Below, piece after piece: positions 38,385 to 50,352 of a DNA stretch of 64,000 nt. The notes beneath the pieces are model-generated. The model did not search any database, was not told the origin of the DNA, and saw only the letters and a program-made list of their open reading frames with translations. The stretch's first letter is position 1. Each line of letters starts with the position of its first letter. A program made the translations under genes and the position numbers. The stretch covers positions 364,354,001 through 364,418,000 of the forward strand of contig NC_092340.1 in assembly GCF_046630445.1 (NCBI RefSeq). Reading direction: 5' to 3'. This DNA comes from Rutidosis leptorrhynchoides (taxonomy: Eukaryota > Streptophyta > Magnoliopsida > Asterales > Asteraceae).

Positions 38385-40490
38385 GTAACCTCTGAAATAC
38401 GAAAAACTATGTTTATCAAAATTTTTACACGTTGTTTATTTGTGCGGTCCTCACAAGATTTATGGACAAATGAAAGTAATAAAATTTTTCTGTCACTTAT
38501 GCGATTTATAAAATCATATAAGTATGTATATAGTTAAGTTAATAAATTTACCTTTACTTATTTCGGTTAGTACATACTAAGTTATACCTTCAAATTATTT
38601 AAAAATCGCTCATTTATTGAGTTGTTTAACTTAAGACAAATAGTTTTGTACAAAATGGTACACGTTGTACATACTTCAAAATTTACTAAGAACTTCGTTT
38701 TGTTTATGTTGTCACGTCAAACGTTTAAAGATTTTTCAAAACTTTCTTGGATGATTTTATTAAAGGTTTTTGTATTAATCTACACCATGTATGGATCACA
38801 CTTCCTCTCGTCCTCCGTTTAGGGATAAAACTTACCATTAAGATCTTTGTTAAAACCTCTTGAGCCACTTTGGATGGCAGTTATGTAAATGTTAGCTTCA
38901 TATGTTAGTCCAGAACCTCAATTCAATGGGTATGTAGGATCAAGGTTGTAAAATTCGTTACTTGGGGATTAATCAGTCAGAACTTTGGACTGACTTTGGA
39001 AAAAGTAATCGGCAATTCTGAAATTAATCGGGAATTAATCGTATTGTACTTTATACAATTAAATATTAGATTTCAAAAATTATATGTTTAAATATAGAAG
39101 AAAACCATAGGTATAAAGAGCCAATTTTAATTCGATCTTGGGTGTTACATTGACGCCACCTTCGATCAAGAGCCCATTTTAATTCGATATTGGACGTTAC
39201 CAAGATTCGAATCTGGATCTCATACTTCACATAGAACTCGGTGACCACTAGATTATGGTCAAGACTCAAGTGGTTGTTTATTTTTTTTATATTAAGAATA
39301 AAAACTAAAATTTCTAAATTTAAATGAAAACCATCATGATTTCTCCTTCAATTCAACCTCATAAAAAAAAATTCAATCCTCTGTTATTATTGGCCATAAG
39401 TCATGACCCATTGATCAACTCTCTACCCCTGCAATTTTGTCATATTAGACATGAATATAGAAAGACAAATATGGGAGTTTGGTACTTTGAAAACTCTATA
39501 ACTTTGTATTTGGATTAAGAAAGGTCAATTTCGATAGTAGTATGGTACAAATAAATGGCCCATTCCCTTAATACCTTTATTCATTCATGCCACCTTCTTA
39601 CAACTACTTGTGTTACTAACAATTAAGTACAACTATTCACAATAGACTACCTTAAAGTAGAAATAAGTTCCTACACATCTCAAACTTATCCTAATATTAA
39701 TTGTTTACATCAATACTCAAACAAACAATAGTTATGGTTTCTTTATGGTTGTTAACATATGATCAATACTTATTACTCATACAACACCATTAATTTCATT
39801 GTTTTGGTAGATTACTTGACAATTAGTCTTTGAACAACAAAAGTTATGGCTTAACCTCAACCCGTTTCAAACATACCGGTTAGGCGATATCATATGTTTT
39901 ACATGGTTTTGAAAACTTTAACAACTTTTTTTAAAAAGAATGTTTTGATTCCAAGAACCCCTTTTTTCAGGACCATGCATATAATAAATGTAAATAATAA
40001 TGTTTGGAAGCATATAGTATGGTTGTCATCCACTTCTCAATACCAATGAACCTCACCTCCAAAAGCAAGGGGGTCCATGCCTATTTTCCTGAGGTTCATG
40101 GAATCATTTGATCCCACATTTAACATAACTAATACACAATACACAAGATTATATTAAAATATACTGTAATTGTTAGCTAACAAACTATAAATTCAATGAT
40201 TAAACAATTGAGTCAATTATTAGTCTACTGTAACTTGATATGATCCATAATACTATAGGTATAGTATAGGTAGGCATTATTAAATAAAGTTATTATTATC
40301 TTTTGCTTTTTACTAATGACCAAAGCCACTCAGTCATGAAAGCAAATTTAAACAAAATACTCCTTCCTACAAAAGGCTCCAGCTTTGATTATTGCTTAGC
40401 TGGCACCAGCTTCCCAACTCCAGTTGGCATCTATCACAAGCTTCATCACCTTTCTTTAAAACTAGGTACACTCTCACTCTTATTCATTTA
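38385..40490. other. Intergenic region upstream of XTH
   Basis: About 2.1 kb of AT-rich single-copy-looking sequence. A loose ~65-bp duplication is visible near 39118-39205 (TTTTAATTCGAT... twice). No convincing gene, RNA or LTR. Confidence 0.6.
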
Positions 40491-40491
40491 C

Positions 40492-40500
40492 TATAAATAT
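40492..40500 (+). promoter_or_regulatory. TATA box of XTH
   Basis: TATAAATAT, 75 bp upstream of the ATG. Predicted transcription start is near 40525, leaving a ~50-nt leader. Confidence 0.65.
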
Positions 40501-40574
40501 GCATGCTTCTAAAACTCAAACCCACAACACAAAACTTCTCCTATCTTAAGAAAACACACCTGAATCTTATAAAA

Positions 40575-41772
40575 ATGAAATCTTTTTATAATGGGTTCTC
40601 AAAAAGTCCATTTTTTACTGTTCTTGCACTGGTATTAAGCTCTTTTCTCATGCTTGCTTCTGCTGGCAACTTTTTACAAGATTTTGACCTCACTTGGGGT
40701 GATCATAGGGCCAAAATTTTCAATGGTGGTCAGCTTTTGTCACTCTCTTTGGATCAAGTATCCGGGTCGGGTTTTAAGTCTAAAAATGAGTACTTGTTTG
40801 GTAGAATTGATATGCAGCTTAAGCTTGTTGCAGGCAATTCTGCTGGAACTGTTACTGCTTATTATGTAAGTTGTTACAATATTAATATTAAAAAAATATA
40901 TTATAAATGTTTGCACCTTATGCTATTATGGTTGTCATGAAAAAGAAAACAACTAAACATTCAAAGAAACAACTTTTAGTTTAGAGAATTGTTATGAAAG
41001 AAACTTGTAGGTTGGAAAAGGACATGATCACATACAAGTTTCTCGTGAACATTTTGAATGCTAGAATCAATTAATTAGTAAAAAAACATTCTAAAAGAAT
41101 TTGTCTGATCTTCGAATGTTTATCCGTTGCAGTTATCATCTGAAGGACCTACACACGATGAAATCGATTTCGAGTTCTTGGGTAACACATCTGGTGACCC
41201 TTACATTTTACACACCAATATTTTCACTCAAGGAAAAGGAAACAGAGAACAACAGTTTTACTTATGGTTTGACCCCACTAAAAACTTCCACACCTACTCA
41301 GTAATCTGGGATTCAAAACAAATAGTGTAAGCAATTAAATTAAAATAAATAAATACAGAATATATTTTATTTTTGTATGTTATATTTTAACATGACGTTT
41401 TCTTGAAATTTCAGATTCTTGGTGGATAAAACTCCTATTAGAGTATTTGCAAATGCAGAGGGGAAAGGTGTCCCATTTCCTAAAAACCAACCAATGAGGA
41501 TTCACTCAAGTTTATGGAACGCTGATGATTGGGCCACAAGAGGTGGTTTGGTTAAAACCGATTGGTCAAAGGCTCCGTTTACGGCTTACTATCGGAACTT
41601 CAATGTTCAAGGTTCGACCACTTCGAAGTTTTCGAATGGTGCATGGCAAAGTCAACAACTTGATGCATATAGTAGAAGAAGATTGAGATGGGTTCAAAAG
41701 AATTTCATGATTTATAATTATTGTAACGATTCGAAGCGGTTTCCTCAAGGCATACCTGCAGAGTGTAGATAA
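40575..41772 (+). CDS. XTH: Xyloglucan endotransglucosylase/hydrolase, XTH15/16-like (3 exons)
   Basis: Exons 40575-40865, 41133-41326 and 41415-41772 give 280 residues. Introns of 267 and 88 bp have GTAAGT...GCAG and GTAAGC...TCAG borders. The protein is a secreted GH16 enzyme that cuts and rejoins xyloglucan in the cell wall. Residues 1-30 form a signal peptide ending ASA. The catalytic motif [10 protein letters not shown] covers 105-114, with nucleophile Glu107 and acid/base Glu111, followed by an N-glycosylation site at Asn115. The stretch [20 protein letters not shown] and the C-terminal Cys265/Cys279 pair are typical. LTWGDHR, IFNGG and DQVSGSGF resemble XTH15/16. Odd: the loop after YYRNFN lacks the usual first cysteine pair and is shortened. 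Frame is intact, so probably functional. It is the only ordinary host gene seen. Confidence 0.95.
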
Positions 41773-41891
41773 TATATGATGGTGGTTTATGTATGATAAT
41801 GGTGTTTGTACACTTTGGTAGTCCAATGGGGATCATTTTATATTTTGTTTGTAATCAAGTTCATGTAATTCAGTTTGTACTATGTTAAATT

Positions 41892-41897
41892 AATAAA
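41892..41897 (+). terminator. Poly(A) signal of XTH
   Basis: AATAAA 120 bp after the stop codon. Confidence 0.55.
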
Positions 41898-42984
41898 AAT
41901 AACTATTTCAATTCAAAACGTGTTCAAAGTTTCCTGAAATATTTCTTAGTCACACTAGCCATTAAGAATGATTTTGAGAAGATGTGCACAAAGCAGAGGA
42001 TACATTTAGTGTGACACCAATGGGGCCGTGTCTTCACTGTTACAGAGCCCACCAATCAAAAGATTGGGTTCCAAGTATCATAAGACAGAAGTGGGCCGGC
42101 TTGTCTTATGTTTTAGATATAACTAACTAAGCGGACAGTCCCTGTGGTTTGCTCATGACGCGCTCAGTCCTTGAACTTTTTTTCCTTGCGTGGAGAGTCC
42201 TCGTGATTTGTCATTCTTGTGTAAACAATCCTTGCAAGTGACGGTCGTTAAAATTTTTTGTTAAATCTCCTCACCTGTCATGCACATAAGGGTAAATGTC
42301 TTAATTATACTAGCAGTTGAAAAACATCATTTTTTAAAGATTTTATAACGAGTGTCGATGTAATGAATAAAAGGAATACTTATTTGGTTAGTAGGATATT
42401 ACGAGTAATAATCAAACGGTTTTGCAAATGACAAAATTGCGTGGATAGTCCATCATGTTTGTATCAAAATGCACGGTTAACCTTTATCTTTTTTTTCGAC
42501 CTAAATGACCCTGAACTATCACTTTTCGACATGGATGAACCAACCACTAACAACCGTTAGTTTTTTTGACATTAAGTATGCTCATGTGCAAAGCACGTGA
42601 GGGCAATTTAGTCCACACATGTTTTATTTGTTGGGGAAACCCACATACTAGTAGCCCACACATATTACGTATGGACCTTGTGGGTCGTGACCTAACCGAT
42701 GCACTAATGAAAATCTGTGAAATTTATAGCAACAAGGTACAGCAATCACCAATGCAAACAATGTAATCCAAAATTGAGAAACAATAAGAGTATCAACAGA
42801 AACCACAAACAAGGTTTATCCACAATCCGGATACAACCTCCAGCCAAGATTAACCAAGTGCCAAGATTAACAAGTGCCAAAATTACAATGAGTCAAGAAC
42901 AGAGAACATAAGAAGATGATGATAAAAGTGATCGGATTCAAGTGTGTCTGACACATTGAGATCACAGGGTATAAGTACCCTAAC
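41898..42984. other. Intergenic region downstream of XTH
   Basis: Includes 42130-42560 with repeated wording such as GTCCTTGAAC, GAGAGTCCTCG and ATAGTCCATCATG, the look of a degraded dispersed repeat. No gene supported. Confidence 0.45.
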
Positions 42985-43351
42985 TGTGACAACCCGGAAA
43001 TTTTTGACCAAATTTAAACTTTATCTTTAAATGATTTAACGTTTCCGACACGATAAGCAAAATCTGTATAACAGAATCTCAAAATTTTTGAACTATTGAA
43101 GTACCCTTTGGTTGTTCTCAACGATTCGCGAACCATTATATGTAAATAGATACATATATATACTATAACTTGAAAACGTAACAAAGTTTTAATTGCATGA
43201 TACCGTACATTAAACTTATTGGTTTATATATCTATTTGAATATATATGATTTCAAGTTATTTAGTAAATGATGGTGACATTCGATTATTGATTCGATTGA
43301 TATCTAGATAAGTTAACTAAAACGTTTAAGATGAACCAGTAAAACACTAAT

Positions 43352-43456
43352 TTGCTACAGTATTTTCGAATTACTATAGTACCCGAAAAGCTACAGTGTT
43401 TTCGAAAATCATTATTTGCTACAGTAAAAAATTGCTACAGTAACTTGCTACAGTAA
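43352..43456 (+). repeat. Cluster of GCTACAGTA motifs in LTR G
   Basis: Five copies of (TT)GCTACAGT(A) at about 43354, 43390, 43418, 43434 and 43447, irregularly spaced. One more copy sits in the LTR D promoter. Confidence 0.65.
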
Positions 43457-43554
43457 ACGCTATTTCAAAATGAAAATGTATATATGTATATGTATATACT
43501 ACGAGACGATGATTTATAGAAGTAAATGACCAAAACACTCGAAAGTTTAAGATA

Positions 43555-43740
43555 TACTTTGAGTGGTGTAGTTTATGGATAATTTAAGTCTATAATTTGA
43601 CAAAGGTACGAGTCACGAAACGTAAAGTATTAGTTTTCTAAGCGTACGAAGATGCGTTCGAGAAACCGGAACCGGGACATTAGTCGGTTGACAAGGTACA
43701 AGACATCGGAATTAAAGTTACAAGTCAACCTTGCACGTGA
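43555..43740 (+). promoter_or_regulatory. Shared upstream U3 block in LTR G
   Basis: Block with CGAGTCACGAAACGTAAA, TTCGAGAAACCGGAACCGGG and AAAGTTACAAGTCAACC, the reverse complement of the block in LTR D, LTR E and the type-a LTR. Confidence 0.65.
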
Positions 43741-43848
43741 ATATAATATAATATATAATTAATTAATATAAATTATATATATATATTATATTAATAAATA
43801 AATATGTCGACAAACAAGAAAATAAAAATTTGTGAGCTGGATTTTACT

Positions 43849-43925
43849 GCCATGCGATCGCATGGCAAACCAGTACAAACCCCATGCGATCACATGGGGT
43901 GCTTTTTCAGGAAAGGTCCTATAAA
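43849..43925 (+). promoter_or_regulatory. LTR G promoter: two palindromes plus TATA box
   Basis: Boxes 43849-43866 (GCCATGCGATCGCATGGC, perfect) and 43880-43899 (one mismatch). Centres 43857.5 and 43889.5, 32 bp apart. TATAAA at 43920-43925, 33 bp from the proximal centre. Confidence 0.75.
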
Positions 43926-44000
43926 TTGCGCGATTTTTGGCTCAGCTGAATCTATCTCTCTTTCTCTAGTATTATTACTCCGTAATATTTATTTAATTTA

Positions 44001-44002
<2 letters not shown>

Positions 44003-44066
<64 letters not shown>
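44003..44066. repeat. ATT microsatellite in LTR G
   Basis: (ATT)n run about 80 bp downstream of the TATA box. Confidence 0.92.
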
Positions 44067-44067
<1 letters not shown>

Positions 44068-45785
44068 TATATTATTAAGATTAATATTAATATTATTATT
44101 AATCTTATTATTATTAGTATTATTAATTAGTATTATACATAAAATACTACGACGGGGTTATGAGCATGTAACTTTCAAAAATGGGTTTTCGAGCGGGATA
44201 GAGCTAAGGAAATTATGGGTTATTGCCAAGGAGGTTATGGGTATTGTTTGGGAGTATTACTTCTAAGTCAAATCTAGTGTTTATCGTCTATGTTGCGTCT
44301 ACGTACTTTCCTACAATATTGAATCACAATATTAATACGTGAGTATTCATATATTATTTTTTAAATATTAATAGTGTATCCATGTCTAGTGCTCGAGTAT
44401 ATATGTTTATGCATGCTTGTATGCTTTAATTTCGTCGTTAAACAGTTTATGATGAATCACGAATTAAATACATATATTACTGATAAAAGGTATATGATAT
44501 GCATGTTTTTGGAAAGCTGACGAAAAATCAATAACTTTTCATTTAGAAATCGCGTAATTTCGATGAACGAATTAAAAGATATGGTCAACTGAATTGTGAT
44601 TGACGTTAATTGGAATTGCTTTTGAATCTGCAATTAATATTTAAACAACTTATTTGTAAGATTGATAATTTAAATTTTTGAATAGTACCAACCGAGTAAA
44701 TGAATCCTTATATAAGGTACGTCTCGTTTTGTTGAACTATTGTCAAAATTGACTTTTTGAAACGACTTTGGATAACTTTTGTATGTCGATCTCGAGCATT
44801 AGGATTGTGATACACTATGACCCAACCTAGTTTGTTAGATATGTATTGACCAACATATGTTCTCTAGGTTGAGATCTACGGTTAATCTTGCATTCTAAGT
44901 TACGGTCACTTTTTGATGAATGACCTTATGTGCTGCTAAGGTGAGTTTCATTTGCTCCCTTTTTAAATGCGTTTGCAATATATATTTTTGGGCTGAGAAT
45001 ACATGCACTTTATTTTAAACAATGGACACAAGTACATACTAAATTCTATACCGAGTTTGAACCGAAAATCCCTTAGCTTTGGTATCTAGTAACTGCCGGT
45101 TATAAGAATTGGTGGGCGAGAGTAGTAGTATATGGATCCATAGGGCTTGATATCCCCGTCCGAGCTAGAGCACTAGCCTTTTAACGGACGTATGCTATTT
45201 GAGAAGCGCACACGTTGGTTTGCGTGTATTATTAAAATGATTATACAAAGGGTATAAATTATATATACGTTAAGTTTAGTTACCAGGGTGCTCAATTTCG
45301 TAGAATATTTTGATAAACGTTTCTGGATGAAACAACTGAAAACTTGTGATTCACTTTTATATACAGATTATGCGCAATATTAAAACTATGAACTCACCAA
45401 CTTTTGTGTTGACACTTGTTAGCATGTTTATTCTCAGGTTCCCTAGAAGTCTTCCGCTGTTTGCTTATATGTTAGACAAGCTATGTGCATGGAGTCTTAC
45501 ATGGCATATTTTTCAAGGAAACGTTGCATTCACCAAATCATCACCATGTATCTTATTTTGACTGCATTGTCAACAGAAGTACTGTTGTAAACTATTATTT
45601 ATGGTGATTGTCTATATGTAGAAATCATCAGATGTCGAAAACCTTTGATTTTAATATTCATTTATGGTGTGCCTTTTCAAAAGAATGCAATGTTTACAAA
45701 ACGTATCATATAGAGGTCAAATACCTCGCAATGAAATCGATGAATGACGTGTTCGTCCATATGGATTTGGAGCGATCGTCACAGT

Positions 45786-45797
45786 TGGTATCAGAGC
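45786..45797 (+). other. Primer binding site of NA6 (tRNA-Met)
   Basis: TGGTATCAGAGC two bases after the LTR. Identical to the Tk2 site. Confidence 0.9.
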
Positions 45798-46166
45798 ATT
45801 AGTCCTAGTGAACCAGGTCTTGCATGAGTGTGTCTAACTGATAGTTGTTAGGATGCATTAGTAAGTCTGGACTTCAACCGTGTCTGCATGTCAAAAGTTT
45901 TGCTTATCATTTCTTGTCGAAAATTACCTGCTTATCATTCCTAGTCTAGACACGTTTTACTGTATTGATTGCATGAATATTGTATAGACAAAATTCATAT
46001 CTTAGCGTATCTGTTACTATAAACTTTTCCTGACATCTTCCGAAAATTTCTCCGTGATTTATGAAATTTGGTATTATATATACATATGTAAATTATGTAT
46101 TGAAGAATACCAAACTAAATTCTATAATCTAATTCATATCAAAAATCATCTCCCTAATTATACAAG

Positions 46167-46688
46167 ATGGATCCCGTATCTAGTTCAAATTCCTTAAACT
46201 CTGATAGTTATTCCGATATGGATATTCACCTGAATTTCAAAGACAGTGTAACCGGAATGGATCAACCAATTAGCCATCATCTATTCTGGATGAATTGGGG
46301 ATGGGTTCGTAGCCTACTTAATTATTGGAGACATCCCTTCCATCCACCACATTGCCCTCTTGGCGAAGAACTTGAAGCACTTACCGGCGAACCTGTTCGT
46401 AATACCATTTTCTCTCTCATCTCCAGAATATCTCGTCATGATCATATACTCTCTCAAATTCTGGATCTTATTCACCCGCTCGTCCGAACCGCCAATCATC
46501 CCGGTGTAGTAGAAGAAGTCAAAGAGCTTCGCGCTCGGGTAGTGGCTTTGGAGAATATGGTGCAAAGGTTACAAGCACCAGCAGAATCACCAGCATCAAC
46601 AGTATCACCGACAACAACACCAACAGTACCATTACCACCACCAACAACATCCACACCACAAGCCTCAACATCACAATATGTACCTTGA
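46167..46688 (+). CDS. Leader ORF of NA6, coiled-coil protein
   Basis: 173 residues, true ATG about 370 bp after the PBS; the leader before it shows no other ORF. N-terminus is Ser/Asp-rich. The middle is aromatic (FWMNWGWVRSLLNYW). A heptad-like helix near residues 116-137 (EEVKELRARVVALENMVQRL) predicts a coiled coil. The tail is Pro/Thr/Ser-rich. No zinc knuckle or enzyme domain; not recognised. Open here, one stop in NA4, frameshifted in NA5. It takes the position of the acidic ORF in Tekay and may be an RNA-binding or assembly factor of the non-autonomous family, but that is only inference. Confidence 0.65.
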   Translation: MDPVSSSNSLNSDSYSDMDIHLNFKDSVTGMDQPISHHLFWMNWGWVRSLLNYWRHPFHPPHCPLGEELEALTGEPVRNTIFSLISRISRHDHILSQILDLIHPLVRTANHPGVVEEVKELRARVVALENMVQRLQAPAESPASTVSPTTTPTVPLPPPTTSTPQASTSQYVP

Positions 46689-46851
46689 ACATCGACGTCA
46701 TACGCATCGTAGTTACCAAGAAATACCAGCAACAATAACCGATGAAGTATTAACTCATTTCCCCTGAAGAAATTTTATGTATATTTAATATATATGAAAT
46801 TTGAAATCAAAATAAATCTTTTCGTACTAAGCTATTACGCGTGAATCTTAA

Positions 46852-46869
46852 CTGGTAGGTACTACTCGG
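46852..46869 (+). promoter_or_regulatory. Internal PPT-like repeat, NA6 copy 1
   Basis: CTGGTAGGTACTACTCGG, diverged form of the Tekay repeat. Confidence 0.4.
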
Positions 46870-47344
46870 TTAGTTCATATTACTAATATGCAATGATATA
46901 CATCCTTCCTTAACAACCTAACCATTGTTAACTACAATCTCTGTTTCAACTTAATGAATTCCATTTCATAATAAACCAAGTGTATTATTCAATTACATAA
47001 TTGATTTTACATTTTCATTTTCGATGTACTCAAAACTTTCCAGAAAACATCATCTGTGCCTTGTAAGGTTCACAAAAATTCCACGAGCATCAACATCCTT
47101 CACCGAGGAATAAGAATAAATAATGAAGTATTGATTACATTAGCGAAATACTCCGCAAAGATTATGTAATCTTTAATGTTTTAGAGATTAATCATTTCTA
47201 AGTCAAGCCGAAAATTAAATGAGCTTAATATGATATTAACTCATTAAATCTGTGTTACATCTGAAGAAAATATACATACATATATTTTCATAAAGACGGT
47301 AATAAAAATTCTTTTGTACAAAGTATTAATTGTGAAATCTTTAA

Positions 47345-47362
47345 CAGGTAGGTAATACCCGA
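47345..47362 (+). promoter_or_regulatory. Internal PPT-like repeat, NA6 copy 2
   Basis: CAGGTAGGTAATACCCGA, counterpart of the NA4/NA5 repeat. Confidence 0.4.
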
Positions 47363-48362
47363 GAAATATATAAGTTCGCAATTAATATGTTACACTGTAC
47401 ATTCTTCAACTTTGATTCAAAAATTATTAACAATGCTCACAACGATATACAATCATTTTTATACAAATTCAATTACATATTCTGATATTGACGGATCAGA
47501 ATCCAAGTCATAACTCTGAACCGGTGACATCATTCTTAGATCTCAACATCTTTCAAAGCTATACTTTGACTTTAAATCTGTGCAAGATCCATTAGCATTG
47601 TGTGAAGACCCGGAAATTTCCGACCAAATTTAAACTTTAATCTTTATATTATTCCGACACGATAAGCAAAGTTTGTTAAGTTAAATCTCAAGAATTTTAA
47701 ACTGTGTTCATACATTCATTATAACCTCAACCAAATTCTGACGATTCACGAACCGTTATATATAAATAGATATGTATATGTATATATATATATATTATAA
47801 CTTGAGAATATTAATAAAGTATTAAACGTATAATACTTTACACGAACGTATTTGTTTCAATATGATTTTCGACGAAATTAAAAAAAATATATATTAAATG
47901 ATTGAATTATCAGAAACATTGAATTATGATTACAAGTCTCTGTTGAGAGGTCCACTATGATTTGAGAAAATATATTCCTCTTAACGATATTCAGAATAAT
48001 TTGTAAAGCTATTTATAAATAAAAACAAAAAGTGTCATTTACGTAAGTTAGACAAAAGTTAGTGAAGAATTGGTTTCCATAATATTCTATTAATCTATTT
48101 TCAAATGTACAAAGACGTTTTCAGTTTAAAAAGAACTTTATTATTAAAACGTATATAACTTTTATAAATATCTAGAATCACTTTTGACAACTCATTACTT
48201 AACCAGTATAATAAATATAACGATATTTATATTTTATTTCATTAAATATATATAACGATTTAAATTAATATTATATATATTTATACGCGTATTATACATA
48301 CATAGTTTTTATACTTTTACTATACTTTAACTTTACCTTTACTTTACTTTTACTTTACTTTA

Positions 48363-48474
48363 ACTTTAATAATTCACTTTAATAATTCATACTTTAATAA
48401 TTCACTTTAATAATTCATACTTTAATAATTCACTTTAATAATTCATACTTTAATAATTCACTTTAATAATTCAA
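48363..48474 (+). repeat. Four 28-bp direct repeats upstream of the LTR H TATA box
   Basis: Units start at 48363, 48391, 48419 and 48447; each is two ACTTTAATAATTCA-type halves. TATAAATA follows at 48483-48490, about 9 bp after the array. Preceded by an irregular CTTTA-rich tract (48310-48362). Confidence 0.88.
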
Positions 48475-48551
48475 AAATATATTATAAATAGAATTCAATA
48501 GGTTTCATTATTTCATAGAAACTTGAAAATATATTTCTCTAAACTCTCTCA

Positions 48552-48554
<3 letters not shown>

Positions 48555-48625
<71 letters not shown>
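48555..48625. repeat. TA microsatellite in LTR H
   Basis: Uninterrupted dinucleotide run. Confidence 0.92.
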
Positions 48626-48628
<3 letters not shown>

Positions 48629-50128
48629 CTCTGTATTATTTCAAGATATTATTAGTATACATAAAATGTTACGACGGAGTGCTGTCCGAGTGATTTCAAA
48701 ATAGTTTTTTTTTAATGAGTCGAAGCTAAGGAAATTATGGGTTATAGCTATGGAGGTGATGGGTATGGTTCATGGGTATGCTCGTGAGGTCAATCTAGTG
48801 TTTATCATCTCCGTTGCGTCTACGTACTTTTCTGCAATATTGAATCTCAATATTGATACGTTCGTGAATCCGAGGCCAACCTTGCACTTGTTAAATGACG
48901 TTATATGTATTTTTACTACGAAATACAGTATTGTGAGTTTCATTACTCCCTTTTTATATATATTTTTGGGCTGAGAATACATGCGTTGTTTTATAATTTT
49001 TTTACGAAATAGGCACAAGTACTAAAACTAATTCTATGTGGGTTTAAACCAGAAATATACCCTTAGCTTGGTAACATTAAACTACTTGTCTATGTACGGT
49101 AGGTGCGAATCCTAAAGATAGATCTATTGGGTCTGACAAACCCCATCCTGACTATGGGATGCTTTAGTACTTCGAGGTTATTTTAAACACACCTAATCTG
49201 GTGTACTTCAGAGGGTAAAACATGAACGTTAAGGCTTGTTACCGGGTGCCTACAACTTATAGAATACTTTTATACACTTGCGAGTGTACATATATTTATA
49301 AACGGAAATCTTGTGGTCTATTAATATATTGAAATGATTGTTATGATAAACCTATGAACTCACCAACCTTTTGGTTGACACTTTAAAGCATGTTTATTCT
49401 CAGGTATTAAAGAAATCTTCCGCTGTGCATTAGCTCATTTTAAGGATATTACTTGGAGTCATTCATGGCATATTTTGAAAGACGTTGCATTCGAGTCATT
49501 GAATTCATCAAGATTATTATTAAGTCAATTATAGTTGAATGTATTTTGAAATGGTGTGCATGCCGTCAACTTTTGTTGTAAAGAAAGTTTATCTTTTAAA
49601 AACGAATGCAATATTTGTAAAATGTATCATATAGAGGTCAAATACCTCGCGATGTAATCAACTATTATGAATCGTTTATAATGTATATGAACGGGTACTT
49701 TCACATTGTTTTTACCGAAAATAACCTTGCAATTCCTTTTCAAAAGTATCCAGTATTATCAACCGTTCAACCAGTCAACGACGACCTTTCAGACTTGTAA
49801 CTTTGGCATATACGTTTTTGTTACTAGGGAACCTTTCATGTTCCACCACATTAACAGTAAATGTACCAGCAAATTCATTAATCTGTGACTTAAAGTCTCT
49901 CCGAAAAACCATTATAATTGTTCATTGAAACCCTATCATGTACTCATCCACATCTTGTAACGGTAATTGCCATACCAACTACCGAGAATTAGCAATCAGT
50001 ATTTCAAATTTCACAGAAATTCTACGCCAACAGTTATATATATACATATAATGTCTATCTTCTAGACTTATTTACTTCGAAGGTGAAGTTTCTGAAAAAC
50101 ACCCAAACTGCGAAACTAGTTCTTTGAC

Positions 50129-50352
50129 TTTTGGAAAAATGCTGATGAAGCAGCAAAAGCTGTAAAAGACCTTAACAGTCAAAAGTTTGATGATAAAGAA
50201 TAATATGGTGGTAAAGCTGAGAAAAAAAGAAGGTTTGGAACTGAAAATGGATTGAGCAGACCATGAAGGAGGCTGTGGACAAATCACAAAGACTAAACCT
50301 GCCTTCAAAGAATACAAATGATTTAGTATCTGCTGAAATCATTAACGAATAC
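50129..50352 (+). pseudogene. Captured poly(A)-binding protein fragment, NA6
   Basis: Reads ADEAAKAVKDLNSQKFDDKE, then TAA, YGGKAEKK and frameshifted linker. Matches the end of an RRM in plant poly(A)-binding proteins. Cut on the right by Ath7. Best-preserved of the three copies over the RRM helix. Confidence 0.72.

Larger units (their letters stand above)
42985..45783 (+). repeat. 5' LTR of NA6 (LTR G)
   Basis: 2799 bp, TGTGACAACCCGG...GATCGTCACA. Reverse complement of the type-a LTR in layout: upstream block, AT-rich spacer, palindromes, TATA, (ATT)n, then a U5 with ATAGAGGTCAAATACCTCGC as in Tekay. Confidence 0.88.
46689..47600 (+). other. NA6 internal non-coding stretch
   Basis: Parallel to 33900-34790 and 28000-28880 in reverse. 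Contains PPT-like repeats at 46852-46869 and 47345-47362. No gene. Confidence 0.6.
47601..49703 (+). repeat. Solo LTR (LTR H) with TSD CATTG
   Basis: 2103 bp, TGTGAAGACCCGG...GGGTACTTTCA. CATTG lies at 47596-47600 and again at 49704-49708. Flanks join into one sequence matching NA5 (CATTGTTATTACCG type). No internal region, so it is the product of LTR-LTR recombination. U3 start and U5 are Tekay-like. Includes a 28-bp tandem array, a TATA box at 48483 and a (TA)n run at 48555-48625. Confidence 0.9.
42985..50352 (+). mobile_element. Non-autonomous Tekay-derived element NA6 (plus strand, interrupted)
   Basis: 5' LTR 42985-45783, PBS, leader ORF, two PPT-like repeats and a PABP relic. Interrupted by a solo LTR (47601-49703) and then by Ath7 at 50353; its 3' part lies beyond. 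No gag-pol. Sequence is parallel to NA4/NA5 in opposite orientation. Confidence 0.82.

Noticed and set aside
38622..38822. Short plus-strand ORF in the intergenic region
   Set aside because: No homology recognised, low-complexity composition, no promoter context.
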